A stretch of DNA of 64,000 nt from Cylicocyclus nassatus (Eukaryota > Nematoda > Chromadorea > Rhabditida > Strongylidae). Of the stretch, positions 1 through 10,924 are shown one piece after another. The stretch is from the NCBI GenBank assembly GCA_958299035.1, contig CATQJL010000223.1, positions 55,720,302 through 55,784,301 on the forward strand. Reading direction: 5' to 3'. The translations under genes were made by a program, and so were the position numbers. The notes under the pieces were generated by a model. That model was not told the DNA's origin. It searched no databases and was given only the letters and a program-made list of their open reading frames with translations. Position 1 is the stretch's first letter, and each line of letters begins with the position of its first letter.

Positions 1-1399
1 GACTATGTGGTACAGAATGGCACCCATTGCTGCAAGCAATCTGTGACGCTAAATCTCGTGACTCGCAACGTTCTCGCTCTCCAGAGCACATCTGCATGGC
101 TGTTCTGAACATGTTTCCAATGACAGCTCTCTTTACGGATGCTGGATGTGCGGATTTTATATTTATAAGGATGTTCTTGGAGCTTTCTTTACGGAACCAT
201 TTCACGCTAACAATGCCCTTGGACAACTTTACTTGCGCGTTGAGATAGGGTAGCCACCCGTTATCTGGTGCTTCTCGAGTGAGCTTTATATACTGCGATT
301 GCTGATTGAAAAGGTCGAAACACATGTCCATTTCGGACTGCGTGGAGGTGACAATACAGCAATCATCAATGTAACGGCAGTACATCAGCGGCATAGAGCT
401 AATACCGGTTCTTCAATTTTGCTCATAAAGCAAATGGCGAGCACTGGCGCTAATCTTTGACCCATAGCTAAGCCGCGTATCTGGGAGTAATAGGTCCCAG
501 ACCATCTAAAGATGTTGCACTTCAAACATTCGCTGACTAGGGTCATGATTCGCGCTTTGCCCAGTCCAAACATATTCATAGTACCACCGTATTTATCCAA
601 CATCTCCGATAGAGCCTGGAAGGCTTGCTCATTCTGCACATTGGTATAGAGTGAGATCACGTCAAATGACTCGATCACTGCGCTCGAATCAAACCTAGCG
701 CTCTGGAGTTGTCTGATAAATTCATGCGAGCTGGACAAATGTGACGGTATCTTTGATAGCAGCTGGTTCACTATTTTGTTCAAGAACCACGAGATTCTGT
801 CGGTGGGGCCGCCTACACAACTGATTATTGGTCTAATTTTGTAAGTTTCCTCTGACATTGAGTTCATGTCCCGTAAAGAAAGCTTGTGCGTTTCGAGAAG
901 GCTGTAAAACACTGGACAACTCGGACTCCTCAATTTCAACCTGCTTATAAATCTATCCTCTAGTCCGGCAGATTTGCCTATTGCCGTCCAAGTGTCATTC
1001 AGTTTCTTGCATTGTGACTGGAATTCTTTCTCAGAGACTACTCTGTACGTTGCAGAGTCGGCTAGATGGGCTGTTGTTATGCGGCGGTCTAACTCTTGGG
1101 GCATTACCACAAACTCGCCACCTTTATCGCTTACGGACAATCGTACTGAACCGTTTGAAACGAGTTCACGCATCTCTTTGAACTCCTGCCATTGATTGCG
1201 TGTTAGGTTGCTCTGATGCTGTCACTTTGCTCTGTTTAGAACTTCTAAAACACCTGAGCATAAGAGACGGAACTTGATGTCTACTTCAAGAACGGGTCCG
1301 GGTTGTCTGTAAAACGATGGTGGGAATGGAATTGTTGGGAGTAAGCTTTGAGAGTTGTTGACTGCTGTCATTGCGCGACTCTTGTTTCTCTCTCGTATT
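1..1399 (-). pseudogene. Penelope-like element reverse transcriptase, C-terminal part, broken
   Basis: Minus-strand translation from about 1195 to 385 gives a Penelope-like reverse transcriptase. It has the segment SFDVISLYTNV (the first catalytic aspartate region) and later GLAMGQRLAPVLA. The frame then shifts near 385, and the next frame reads MYCRYIDDCCIV, whose YIDD is the catalytic motif, and continues open to the window edge. Upstream, 1286-1399 is open in a frame that continues the 2046-2747 portion beyond the inserted MITE. The endonuclease that should follow would lie left of position 1. PLEs are retroelements with a telomerase-related RT and usually a GIY-YIG nuclease. At least one frameshift plus the MITE insertion make this copy inactive. 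Assignment to PLE is confident; the exact lesions are read by eye. Confidence 0.88.
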
Positions 1400-2045
1400 C
1401 TTACGAGGGAGCGATCTCAACTTAAGGTGGCGATTTGGAATGAACCGCATATCATTAGATGCGCCTTGATGAGCTGATTTCAAATCTACCTTCCATATCT
1501 GCGACAACCTTATCTGCAAGAAGTTATGAGCGGTTGAAAATGTGAAGTTATTGGGGGTTTCAATGCATAATGTGCTTCAAAATCCAACTTGAAAGTGTAT
1601 GACTAGCATGATATTGAGTGTACTGATTTCAAGGAATGCCCACATTCTAAAGAAACACAAATAAGTGTTTTTGAACAACTGATTTTCGAGAAATGGCGCC
1701 GTATATTTGCCAAATTTGGATTTTTCACTGCTCACAGCTTTTACCAGAGAGCTTTAGTTGCTTTTTAGCTGTTCAAAAACACTTATTTGTGTTCCTTTTG
1801 AATGTGAGATTCCGTGAAATCAGTACACTCAATATCATGCTAGTCGTGCACTTTCAAGTTGGATTTTGAAGCACATTATGCATTAGAACCCCAATAACTT
1901 CATATTTTCAACCGCTCATAACTTTTTGCAAATAACGTTGTCGCAGATATCGAAGGTAGATTTGAAATCAGCTCATCAAGACGCATCTAATTATATGCGG
2001 TTCATTCCAATTCGCCACCTTAAGTTGGGATCGTTCCCTTGTTAG
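1400..2045. mobile_element. Palindromic MITE inserted in the PLE (family with ACAAGGGA-type termini)
   Basis: The two ends are inverted copies: CTTACGAGGGAGCGATC at the left and the complement of CTAACAAGGGAACGATC at the right. Inversion continues inward through AACTTAAGGTGGCGA, ATGAACCGCAT, the 'gagctgatttcaaatc' block and 'agttatgagcggttgaaaat', to an asymmetric centre near 1700. The insert splits one PLE reading frame: minus-strand PLE coding is recognisable on both sides. No coding capacity is seen. The target duplication is unclear. A second member of the family lies at 6497-6964. Confidence 0.85.
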
Positions 2046-2747
2046 AGAATCTCTAAGTTTGTGCAGGCTTCCGACTACTTTGCGACAAATCGCAGCGTTA
2101 ACATCTTGCGCAGGCGAGAATGAAGGGCCAAGGCTAAGAAGCTCTTCGATATTAGTAGAAATTTGAGCGTTGCCAACAACCTGTGACTCTCGACTTTCCT
2201 TCATTGTGACATGCAAGATGTTCAAAGCTGCTGTCGGATCTGTCATTTCTACCACGTGAACAATTTTTGCATAGATCAGTGAGGAGTCGGTCGTACTTTG
2301 CTCGGAGTTTGGACTTTTAGATCGAATCAAACTACAGATTTGCTTTGACCCATCCTCAATCTTCCTCCAACGTTCAATAGGCAAGAGACGTTTACATGCC
2401 TGTTCTTTAGCATTGCATTTCAATAAAGTGGTATACAATGATCTCTGTTTTTGCTTGATGATAACGTTCAAAATAGAATGGTAGATCTTTAATATCTTTG
2501 GATCATCTTCGCTGAGATCACAGGTATATCCTATTCTGTTATTCGTGATGAAGGCAGGCAGGATATTCGATTTCTTGCAACGTTGGAGGAACGATAAGGA
2601 TTGGCGAACAGCTACCGCCTTTTGTCGAAGCGATAACGTCTCACGTGCCAAGCGGAACAGATTCGGCGGTATGTCTTCCAATAACTTCCAAGTTCCACTT
2701 TCTTTAAACCTGGGCATTGTTCGTATTGACAAAGTATTCTGTGCCAA
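2046..2747 (-). pseudogene. Penelope-like element, N-terminal part
   Basis: Open minus-strand frame giving about 230 residues of the PLE N-terminal region. It includes lysine/arginine-rich segments such as LRQKAVAVRQSLSFLQRCKK and a later LHKLRDSLTRE, at which the MITE of 1400-2045 interrupts the frame. The likely natural start is the internal methionine at 2717 (MPRFKESGTW), because three other PLE fragments in this window start with a similar peptide: MPRLIDSRSW at 4784, MPRFIESRTC at 40635 and MLRFIDRT at 45668. The start at 2747 only adds ten residues from the terminal repeat. Together with 1-1399 this was one PLE protein. Confidence 0.82.
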
Positions 2748-2791
2748 ACAGGTTTGTTATGTGATCTTTATTAATCCAATCGAGGCCTAAC

Positions 2792-2816
2792 GTTTCGACG
2801 CCTTCGTCTTCCTCAG
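2792..2816 (-). ncRNA. Candidate hammerhead-ribozyme-like core in PLE terminus
   Basis: Minus strand reads CTGAGGA, a spacer A, GACG-AAGG-CGTC hairpin, then GAAAC. CTGANGA and GAAA separated by a stem are the conserved core of hammerhead ribozymes, which are known in PLE terminal repeats. Here one extra A precedes the stem, and I could not identify the stem III/cleavage-site part with certainty. Call is tentative. Confidence 0.4.
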
Positions 2817-3716
2817 AGGCCTGAAAATGGCTCAAAGTGTCATCTGTAGCTCCACGCCATCAAACACCCTTCCTAATCCTGCTAGTTCTCGACTTTCGCC
2901 TGACTTCCCTATTACAAAAACGTCAGGGCGGAAGATGAACATACCGACAGAATATGCGAGTTTCCGCACCGGAAATGATGGTCACGGCGGAAGAATGAAG
3001 TATATAGTCGTCCTCACCCCACTAGTCGGTCGGTGGTCGAATTTGAATTTGAACTGGAGCAGGCCGGCCGCGATAGAGCGCGGCAGTCCGCCCTTCAACC
3101 GCTTGCACATGAGCTTTTTTCTTATTTTCTTCGCGTTTCTTTGCTGTCTTTCGTATTGCGGCAATGTTCTTAATCAGATTTTCAGATTTCGTACCGCTAA
3201 CTATTGTTTTGTGCAGTTGTGCTCGCTTGTTTTACATTATGCTGCTGGTGATTTTTGGATGAGAAATCTCTTTTGAGTGACATATACACAAATGTAATCT
3301 GATGAACTGTGTCAAGTTTTTCGTTAAAATGTGTACTCTAAACAATTTTTTTGCGATAGGGCTGAAATTCTTTCAAAAAGTGTCTGTTTCAAAGAGTTAG
3401 CGGTACGAAATCCGAAAATCTGATTAAGAACATTGCCGCAATACGAGAGATAGCAAAGAAACACGAAGAAAATAAGAAAAAAGCTCGCACAAGCGATTGG
3501 CTAAAGGGCGCGTCTGCCGCGCTCTGCCGCGGTCAGCCTGCTCCATTCGAATTCAAATTCGACCACCGACCGACTAGTGGGGTGAGGACGACTATACCAT
3601 AGATGATCTACGTTTTTGCAATAGGGAAGTCAGGCGAAAGTCGAGAACTAGCAGGACTAGGAAGGGTGTTTGATGGCGTGGAGCTACAGATGACACTTTG
3701 AGCCATTTTCAGGCCT

Positions 3717-3741
3717 CTGAGGAAGACGAAGGCGTCGAAAC
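3717..3741 (+). ncRNA. Candidate hammerhead-like core, second PLE terminus
   Basis: Exact mirror copy of the 2792-2816 motif on the plus strand: CTGAGGA, A, GACG-AAGG-CGTC, GAAAC, followed by GTTAGGCC and AATAAAGATCA. Same reservations apply. Confidence 0.4.
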
Positions 3742-3851
3742 GTTAGGCCTCGATTGGATTAATAAAGATCACCTAACAGACCTGTTTGGCACAGAATACT
3801 TTGTCAATACGAACAATGCCCAGGTTTAAAGAAAGTGGAACTTGGAAGTTA

Positions 3852-3980
3852 TTGGTATATCTCTTTATTCGACCGACGTTTCGGCAATATCGCCTTCTTC
3901 GGGGTCTGAAAAAGTCGTGACCATGTAAACTGCCCAGTCAGCAACTTCGTCACGATCAAGCAAATTGTCCAACCTGTTAG
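3852..3980 (-). repeat. PLE terminal sequence, inverted arm left of the endonuclease
   Basis: About 129 bp that is reverse-complementary to 4608-4737. Shared blocks include ATTGGTATATCTCTTTATTC, GACCGACGTTTCGGCAATAT, GAAAAAGTCGTGACCATGTA and 'tcgtcacgatcaagcaaatt'. Together the arms bracket the GIY-YIG fragment at 3982-4509. Confidence 0.8.
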
Positions 3981-3981
3981 T

Positions 3982-4509
3982 ATGGTAGTCAGAAAGTTAT
4001 TACAGCGAGCGGAGCTAGAAGACTGGGTAAGAGTCGTCGACATACCTCCTGCTAATCTCAAGCATCAACTTGTTCGCAATCGCGCATATGACAGGCTATG
4101 CAGCTGTAGGATTTGCCCGTTTGGCAAACAAGGTGATTGTATGGTTTCTGGTGTGGTGTACCGCATTACATGCCAATCATGCAAAGATTCGTATATAGGT
4201 GAAACCGGACGGCCATTGTGCACACGCATAAAAGAACACTTAGATGGGCTTAGAAGATCAAATCCCACCACGCCGTTGGGTATGCACCGCAGACAGCGCC
4301 ACGAAGACGCAAATTTAAGCGTGGAGGTCACAATCTTAGCTTATGAGCCCGAAATCCTAACGCGCAAAACTTTAGAAGCGTTTTGGATCGCGACGGAAAG
4401 CCCGAAAATGAATAGAAAAGATGAGTGCTTGGCCATTACACAAGAACTAGCTCCCTACCAGAGCCTCTGTGGCTTCCCCAGTAACAACAGACCGAGACCA
4501 AGTTGCTAG
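3982..4509 (+). pseudogene. PLE GIY-YIG endonuclease domain (fragment)
   Basis: A 175-residue open frame matching the C-terminal part of a Penelope-like element. Residues about 52-85 contain GVVYRITCQSCKDSYIGETG followed by RPLCTRIKEH, the YR-I / YIGETG core of the GIY-YIG nuclease with its arginine helix. Before it is a cysteine-rich stretch (CSCRICPFGKQGDC), typical of the PLE linker zinc-like motif, and after it a conserved tail MNRKDECLAITQELAPY. The RT domain is absent upstream; the sequence joins directly to a terminal repeat at 3980. GIY-YIG in PLEs nicks target DNA. It is a 5'-truncated copy with an intact nuclease frame; its first ATG is probably not a natural start. Confidence 0.85.
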
Positions 4510-4607
4510 ATCTGTAAGAATGGTGGTCAGTCGTTGGGATAATGTATCAGCATTGAATTGTTGACAGCACAATGATCCGATCTTGTCATTTGTGCTCTTT
4601 TGATTCG

Positions 4608-4737
4608 CTAACAGGTTGGACAATTTGCTTGATCGTGACGAAGTTGCTGACTGAGCAGTTTACATGGTCACGACTTTTTCAGACTCCGAAGAAGGCGATA
4701 TTGCCGAAGCGTCGGTCGAATAAAGAGATATACCAAT
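4608..4737 (+). repeat. PLE terminal sequence, inverted arm right of the endonuclease
   Basis: Reverse complement of 3852-3980. It includes GAAGAAGGCGATATTGCCG followed by AAGCGTC, a degenerate version (4684-4710) of the hammerhead-like core seen at 3717-3741 with a GGC/GCC stem. It runs into a PLE 5' start at 4784. Confidence 0.78.
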
Positions 4738-5130
4738 CTTGTGCAAGCTGAACAAATCAGTGAAAGATATATACACTTGTACGATGCCGAGATTAATTGA
4801 TAGTCGATCGTGGATGATTTCCCCTTTGCTTTTTTCTAGCAAAAACGATCTCCAGCTTGTCATTTGCCCATCTCGTGCCGGGCAATGTTCAGGACTTCGA
4901 ATATTTATTATTGGTCCTTCTGGAAGAGCTAATCCAAAACCACCTATGTCCACAAATTACGTTGCTAAATTGAAATTATTTTCTCAGAAGACAAAAAATT
5001 TTCGGTTGCAATTTTCAAGAAATAAGGAATTTTCTTCCTTTAGCCTATATTTTCCATCCAATTAATATCAGTTCCAAGATAGCCAAAAAGGAAGAAGGTA
5101 TCACTTAACTTCGGTAGGGAGGAAAGTGGT
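4738..5130 (+). repeat. PLE 5' start fragment plus dispersed repeat
   Basis: After the terminal arm, ATG at 4784 begins MPRLIDSRSW and stops within a few codons, matching the conserved PLE start peptide. From about 4815 the sequence resembles 12150-12240 ('cagcttgtcatttgcccatctcg' versus 'cagcttggcatttgcccacctcg'). No further gene is seen. Confidence 0.55.
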
Positions 5131-5194
5131 AACTCTAGATAGCTATTGAGCTAATTTTTATAAAAGGCCTGCACGCGTTCACCTGCCCCTTCGA

Positions 5195-5345
5195 ATACGA
5201 GGTAAAGGATATTCGTCGACGAATGCCCCGACTCGTGCATTTACACCACCTTGTGCGTGCTTTTTTGGAGCCTTTCCAGCTTGAGTACGCTGCGGCGCGC
5301 GAAGACTTAGTAGCTCGCAGCATCCCTGTCCTTTAACCTCTTTCG
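5195..5345. repeat. Arm fragment of the 13.6-14.5 kb foldback family
   Basis: Shares with 13571-13720 the blocks AAAGGATATTCGT, 'gtgcatttacac', 'gtgcttttttg', 'agcctttccagctt', 'gctcgcagcatccct' and 'cctttaacctctttc'. A matching inverted right arm is not clear, so this is a partial or rearranged copy. Confidence 0.6.
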
Positions 5346-6496
5346 TTTTCTGAGTTTTTCACATCGTTTTTTCTTCTTCCAGTCACTGTTTTTAATGTCT
5401 ATGTGAGTCCATCGCCGGAGGCAATTTCAAGAAGAATGAGCTTTCTTCGGAGTTCCAGTGGGGGAATCATGCCTCTGATTGAAATTGCATGTTTTCGTCA
5501 ATGTTTTATAATAATTTGACATTTTTTTCAGGACAGACCACTTGAAGGGCTTACTTCAGCATTCCTACATCACTGACACCATGTAATGCTGAAATAAATA
5601 TCTGAGCCATCTCATTACGATGAATGCATGATAGCCACCACTGCTTTTGAATAAAGCACATTCTTTCACCTAATTTTGCCCGTAGTGTTTGTTCAAGATC
5701 TTGAAAATGAGTTTTTGGTAGGTAGAAAGGGTGAGGAATCCAGTAAATATACCTGAACTGATTTTTTGCTTACCTTTCAGTAAAAGGAGAAGGTAGGATA
5801 TTTGATCATTGAGAGCACCTAAGAGAAAAGAAGAACGAATGGCTGCCTAAAGCTACACATACCCTTGTATCAAGTTTTTACTTGTATTTATAAATGCTTT
5901 GTTTTTTCAACTTCTGATTGTGAGATATGCTAGTATAGTCTATGACTGGCTTAAGATAAGCCTGGAAAATGAGACAAACATTTTTGACTTTGGAGGAGGC
6001 CTTGCTAATGTCATGTTACCTTTTCTGATCTTTACGTTTGCTTAGAAACAATGATTTTGCCGCTGAAAACTCGAAGAGCTGGCTGCCTTGATTTTTAGAG
6101 CATTCATTGGAAGGAAAGTTCCAAAGGTAGGAGTGTTTGAAGCATTTACTGCTCCGGCTTTCCTGTCAAATGCAAACCTTAAAGCAATACAATTTCCCTA
6201 TGTGGGAATCTAAGCAGCTGCATTCCTTCTCTCAACCAACTCAACAACAGCGGGACTCTGGACAAGCTGGCTGGAAAAACTTGACCTCAAGTCCTCAAGG
6301 TCTAATTGCTGATAAGATTAGTACGATTTCATCGGCGTAGTAGTTAGAGTGATCTTTCTGAGCCCTGCCACACAATGCACATCTTACGAGAAAATTTTGC
6401 TGCTGCGCATAGTGGACTTCCGATACCTATTTATTCTGGTCTGTTATTATTTTTCCAATCCTGCTCTTTTACTCAGTTGTGATGAGGATATTCAGA
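5346..6496. other. No recognisable gene
   Basis: AT-rich spacer. The short open frames here (67 and 63 codons) lack recognisable domains and splice context. Nothing further supported. Confidence 0.6.
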
Positions 6497-6964
6497 CTTA
6501 CAAGGGAATGATACTTGGTGACCGTGGCTTTCTGCAGTGAGATGTAGGTCAGTAGATGCGACTTGAAACGCTGATTCCAGACTTATGTTCAATATCTGCT
6601 GTGCGAACTCTGAACGAAGTTATGGATTTTTTTCCAAATTAATTTCACGAGATCCAGGCAGTCAGAATCGTCAGTATGCAGTCTTTCTGAACTCCAATAT
6701 ATCGGAGACAGTTTTTCTGAGCTCGACGTAAATAATCATTTTCTGGACGCTCTTCTGTATTGCTCAAGTAAACATTTTAACGATACTGGTGAACCTGCCA
6801 ACAAAACAATGCAAGTTTTGGTAGCTAGAAATGTTCATAACTTCTTTCGGAAGAGCGCACAGCAGATATTGAAAGCAAATTTGGAATCAGCGCTTCAAAA
6901 CGCATCTACTGGTATACGCTCCATGCGAAAAGGCCACGGTCACCAAAGATCCTTCCCTTGTTAG
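6497..6964. mobile_element. MITE, same family as 1400-2045
   Basis: Terminal inverted repeats CTTACAAGGGAATGAT / ATCCTTCCCTTGTTAG, then TTGGTGACCGTGG on both arms and 'agatgcg.cttgaaacgctgattcc' with its complement near 6880-6915. About 468 bp, no coding capacity. Shares both the CTTACNAGGGA terminus and the 'gctgattcc...atatctgc...aagttatg' subterminal block with the element at 1400-2045. Confidence 0.78.
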
Positions 6965-7301
6965 TCAACTTATGTGGTCGTGTGTATCAGATATGACAAA
7001 TACCTTAATTTCACGTGTATAAGGCGCACTTTTTTGGTTTTTCAAGCGAACCGCCCAGCCCTTCACTGTATTCTGGAAAGAGATCCTTATACAGCACGAT
7101 TCTCTCAAGCAATATACAGCACGTTATAGGATCCTTTGGTTGTTAAGTCCCTTGGCGTGTCTGGGCTGGTCGATTTTGGAAAAAAAATCCCTCGCGCCTT
7201 GTAGGCGTGAGATTAGGGTATTATGCTTGCGCAGGGTGATGATCAGAAACAAAATAATGAACGTGATCGTTTGATTTTTCAATCTTTTTGTTGAATCAGT
7301 C

Positions 7302-7968
7302 ATGACCAGAAGTACGCGTACCTCTAAAAAGACTTCGTCTACTAGTCCATCTTCATCTTCCCAAAGGGATTATGCCGATGCTAGTAGTCAACGGTCATGT
7401 CTGACTTCAGCGAAATCTCGATTGAAAATTTGATCGATTGCATACGTGAGAGGAATAGTGATCCATTGATTGACAAGTTGCTTGCCCTCCTTTGTGAAAA
7501 AGTGTCGGGGGTGACCACTATTGATCGAGCGCCGAGAAAAGGGCTCGGAGTGTGGTCTTTAGCTCGGTCAGCGAGGCTGAGGGGGATGTCGGCTACCAGG
7601 AGAGGCAACATGATCCTGAGCAAAAGGTGTGCAATATCCTGGAGGTGCTCAGGGTCGAATGCCGTCCGGTAGAGATCTATCGTATGGGCAGCTTCAACTC
7701 CGCTAGGCCAAGGCTGGTCAAGGTTGTGCTGCCATCGAAGTCCCACTGGCGCACAGCCCTGACCAATTCCAGGCTGTTGCGTCGCTCTGCTTTTCCTAAC
7801 GTGTACGTTAGGAAAAGTATGACTCCAGAGGAGCGTAAGTGGGATTACGAGCTCAGAATCGAAGCTCGTCAGCGCAACAGGGGTAAATTGAAAAAAGAGT
7901 GGGTAGTCTACCGTGATGAAGTGGTACACATCTCCGCGCTTCCTCACGCTTTTCAGGGAAACGCTTAG
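7302..7968 (+). pseudogene. Non-LTR retrotransposon ORF1, frameshifted
   Basis: Candidate start ATG at 7302 gives a serine/threonine/lysine-rich leader. Coding then switches frame to 7397 (MSDFSEISIENLIDCIRERN, a helical segment) and again near 7555 to the frame ending at 7968. The last part reads RPVEIYRMGSFNSARPRLVK, a hydrophobic strand pattern, then FPNVYVRKSMTPEERKWDYE and a basic segment. This is the RNA-binding (RRM-like) and C-terminal region typical of CR1/jockey-type ORF1 proteins in nematodes. At least two frameshifts make it a pseudogene. It sits directly before the ORF2 endonuclease. Confidence 0.72.
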
Positions 7969-7970
7969 GT

Positions 7971-10924
7971 GTGCATGGTCTCCCTCTATCTAAAATATGC
8001 CTAATTAATGCTCATAGTCTCTGCAACAAAGTACATCTCTTGCAAAGCTTCATCTGCCATCACAAGCCCGATTTAATTTTTATCAATGAAACCTGGCTCA
8101 ATTCTCATATTTTGGATTCTGAAATTGTTGGAGGTTTACCATATTTGATCTACCGAGCTGATCGACGTAGACGCAAAGGTGGTGGAGTTTGTTGCATTAT
8201 TAAAAGCCATTTTCTCGCCACATGTGTTGATTTGAACGTTGAAATCAAAGCTGATTTACTCGGAATTAAAGTTTTTGACATTGACCGAGGGTGCCAAATG
8301 CAGTTTATCACGGTTTACCGCCCACCTAATTCGAATAGTAATGATGATGATGAATTAATGGAGATTCTTAGCAATTTTGCTTCTGAGAGCATTCCAACTA
8401 TCATACTCGGAGATTTCAATTTGCAAATTGATTGGATGGCCAAGAAATCCCTCAATGCTGCCTCTTGCCCTTTTCTGGAGTTTGTAAACAACTGTGGGCT
8501 AAAGCAATATGTGACCTCACCGACTCATGATAGCAATACTCTCGACATTGTGCTCTTGGCCTTTCCGCTCATCTCGCATGTGGGCACACTTCAGCCACTT
8601 GGGTCCTCGGATCATAGGATTGTCACCTTCGAGATCGAATTTTCGAATTCCTCTGCTTCCACATTACCCTTGCCTGATTTTCTCAGTGTTGACTATTCCT
8701 CTCTTGATTCTTACTTCTTTAGTGTAAATTGGCTCTCCTTATTCAATAATTATATGTTCTGAAGTCTACAAAAGATTTTGCCTAACAGTTTATGAAGCCT
8801 TTAGCAAATTTGTTCAGATTAGGGTCAAAGTACCTGGTATTCATAAGATCGACCTGCCACCACACATTCGTGCCTTAATATCTCAAAAACAACGTCTTTT
8901 TGATACTCTACCCAATCCTTTGAGTTGCCCGTTGTATAAAACAGTTTGTGCTGATATAGACTATCACATAAAAAAATATTTGTCATATCGTGAACGAATG
9001 CTTGCTAAAAGAAAGTCGTCTAAATATCTTTTTTCGTATTTGAAGAATAAAATGAAGCCCTCCCAACATTTCTCTACTTTGACAAATTCTTCTGGTACCT
9101 CTTATGTTAGCGATAAAGATAAGGCAGATGCTCTTGGTGCCTATTTTGCCAGCGTTTACTCTCCTGTCGCTATTAATGACAGTGATAGTGATGCTGACAG
9201 AATAAGCGCTGATGCAGTGCTGCCTCGCCATTTTTGCAATAATGTTCATTTTCATCCCGCAAATGTCTACTAGTTCCTTATCAAACTAAAACCTTCCATA
9301 ACTGAAACATTTGATGGCAAGTTCCATGTTCTCTCTTCTCTAAACCTTGGCATTCGGGAATATGTTAGTAATTATATAATATTATATAATTATTATTATT
9401 ATAATTATAATTACATATAACAATTACATTTGATGGCATTTCTCAGATAGTATACCCAAAATGCGCCTCGTCGCTTGCGGCTCCGATTGCACATATATTC
9501 AACATTTCGATGTTGTGGGGGGAGGTCCCTGACTTGTGGAAAGAAGCTTTGGTTACAGCAATTCCAAAAACTAACGGAGCATGTCGAATTGATAAATTCC
9601 GTCCAATTAGCTTGCTTCCCACTCCTGTTAAGACCATGAAAAGAATCATACGTGAAAAACTTTTCGAATGGCTAAAGGTTTCGGATTTGATCCCCGATGA
9701 ACAACATGGCTTTTTGAATGGAGCTTCCACCACAACAAATCTGGTTGATAGTGTGTTCGAGTGGAGCTTAGCAATCAACGAGGGCAAATCGGTTGACATT
9801 GTTTATGTTGATCTCTCGAAAGCGTTTGATAAGGTCTGTCATGCTAAATTACTAACTAAAATGAACAAATTAGGGATTAAAGGAAATCTTCTTTCGTGGT
9901 TGACTTCTTATTTGCATGATCGGTATATGACTGTGAGAGTTGGTCATCGTTACTCCAAAAAGTACTTCTGCACTAGTGGTGTTCCACAGGGTGGTGTCTT
10001 AGCCCCCTTGCTTTTCCTGATTTACACCCTTGACCTACCTTCTACTTTGAAGACTTCCGCTAGCGTACACATCCGGATGTATGCTGATGACATAAAGATT
10101 TTTGCAGTCTATGATCCGGAAGTAGCTCCGGAGATTCAAATGGACTTGCAAAGGGGTCTCTTGATAATTTGACCAATTGGTGTGAGGTCTGGGAATTAGC
10201 GTTAAATTTTGACAAATGCTCAGTGCTTCATCTTGGAGGTGGAAATACTACCTCGTATCACATCAAAGGCTCTATATTGAAGAGTTGTGATACTGTTAGA
10301 GATTTGGGTGTCGTGATTGATACAAATCTTAACTTCACTGAGCATATCAATACGTTAGTCAAAAAAGCTTATTCTTCACTCTTTCTGCTTTTCCGCAATA
10401 CTAATGCTAGTTCTCCGAAGATACTTATACCGCTTTATAAAGCATTAGTTCTTCCTCATTTAGAATACTGTTCTCAGGTCTGGTCCTCCTTTCGTAAAAA
10501 GGATATTCGCAGAATTGAAAAGGTTCAACAGCTTTTTACACGACTGTTGTATAGACGTTTATCGCCCGGAACCACCCCTCCCGATTACCAGACCCGGCTT
10601 AAGAGGTTTCATATGAAATCCTTAACAAACCGTCGTGCTTTCTTGGATATTGTATTCTGTTTTCAAGTTCTGAGAAGAGAGAACAAGCTAAAAGCCAGTA
10701 AATACTGGATTTTTGTTCCTACAAGCGAAAGGTCAGGCTCTTTTAACTTGCAATATCCAAGAATCCGACGCAAGAGATACTTGCTGATGTTCAACAACGT
10801 GTTCTAGAGGTCGGCTAGGTGGCTTTCGCACGTCCCGGTTGAGACCATTAATGCAGAGAGTAGTCATATTTTCAGGAGTAGACTGAGAAGGCTTGACTTG
10901 TCAAGTATCGCTAACACTGATTAG
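7971..10924 (+). pseudogene. CR1/jockey-like ORF2: AP endonuclease plus reverse transcriptase, broken
   Basis: Domains in order. 7971-8760 is an AP-type endonuclease: CLINAHSLCNKV, FINETWL (catalytic Glu), VYRPPNS, ILGDFNL, and SSDHRIVTF (catalytic Asp-His). After a frameshift near 8760 comes the linker 8761-9273, ending in an in-frame TAG at 9271. A 107-bp insertion follows at 9319. The reverse transcriptase is 9438-10160: ALVTAIPK, FRPISLLPT, DEQHGFLNG, VDLSKAFD, SGVPQGGVLAPLLFLIY and MYADDIKIF. Another frameshift near 10160 leads into the thumb/C-terminal region (LTNWCEVWELALNFDKC, LPHLEYCSQVW) to 10807, and the last codons resume in a further frame, 10815-10924. The domain set fits the CR1/jockey lineage. 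It is inactive, with at least four lesions. Confidence 0.92.
9319..9437. mobile_element. 107-bp AT-rich insertion with 12-bp target duplication
   Basis: The 12-mer ACATTTGATGGC occurs at 9307-9318 and again at 9426-9437. Removing one copy and the 107 bp between restores continuous ORF2 coding from the linker (LKPSITETFDG) into the RT (ISQIVYPKCA). The insert has a 5' pyrimidine-rich piece and an AT run. The class is unknown; a short retroposed piece or a filler insertion are both possible. Confidence 0.75.

Larger units (their letters stand above)
2678..3855. repeat. 1.18-kb inverted repeat: two PLE 5' ends head to head
   Basis: Left arm from 2678 and right arm ending at 3855 are reverse complements over most of about 580 bp each. 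Matching blocks include the PLE start region, GGCCTAACGTTTCGACGCC, the AATAAAGATCA segment, 'gtgtttgatggcgtggagc', 'tagtggggtgaggacgac' and 'aagaacattgccgcaatacg'. The plus-strand copy of the PLE start (ATGCCCAGGTTTAAAGAAAG) is truncated at 3855, where a different PLE terminal sequence begins. Penelope elements commonly show such inverted, tail-truncated partial copies, so this is interpreted as two PLE copies in divergent orientation. Confidence 0.82.

Noticed and set aside
2827..3276. 149-codon plus frame and antisense frames
   Set aside because: They lie within the PLE inverted repeat and cross terminal sequence, so they are not a separate gene.
7381..7947. 188-codon minus frame opposite ORF1
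   Set aside because: Antisense shadow of the non-LTR ORF1, whose plus-strand coding is supported by its position before ORF2.
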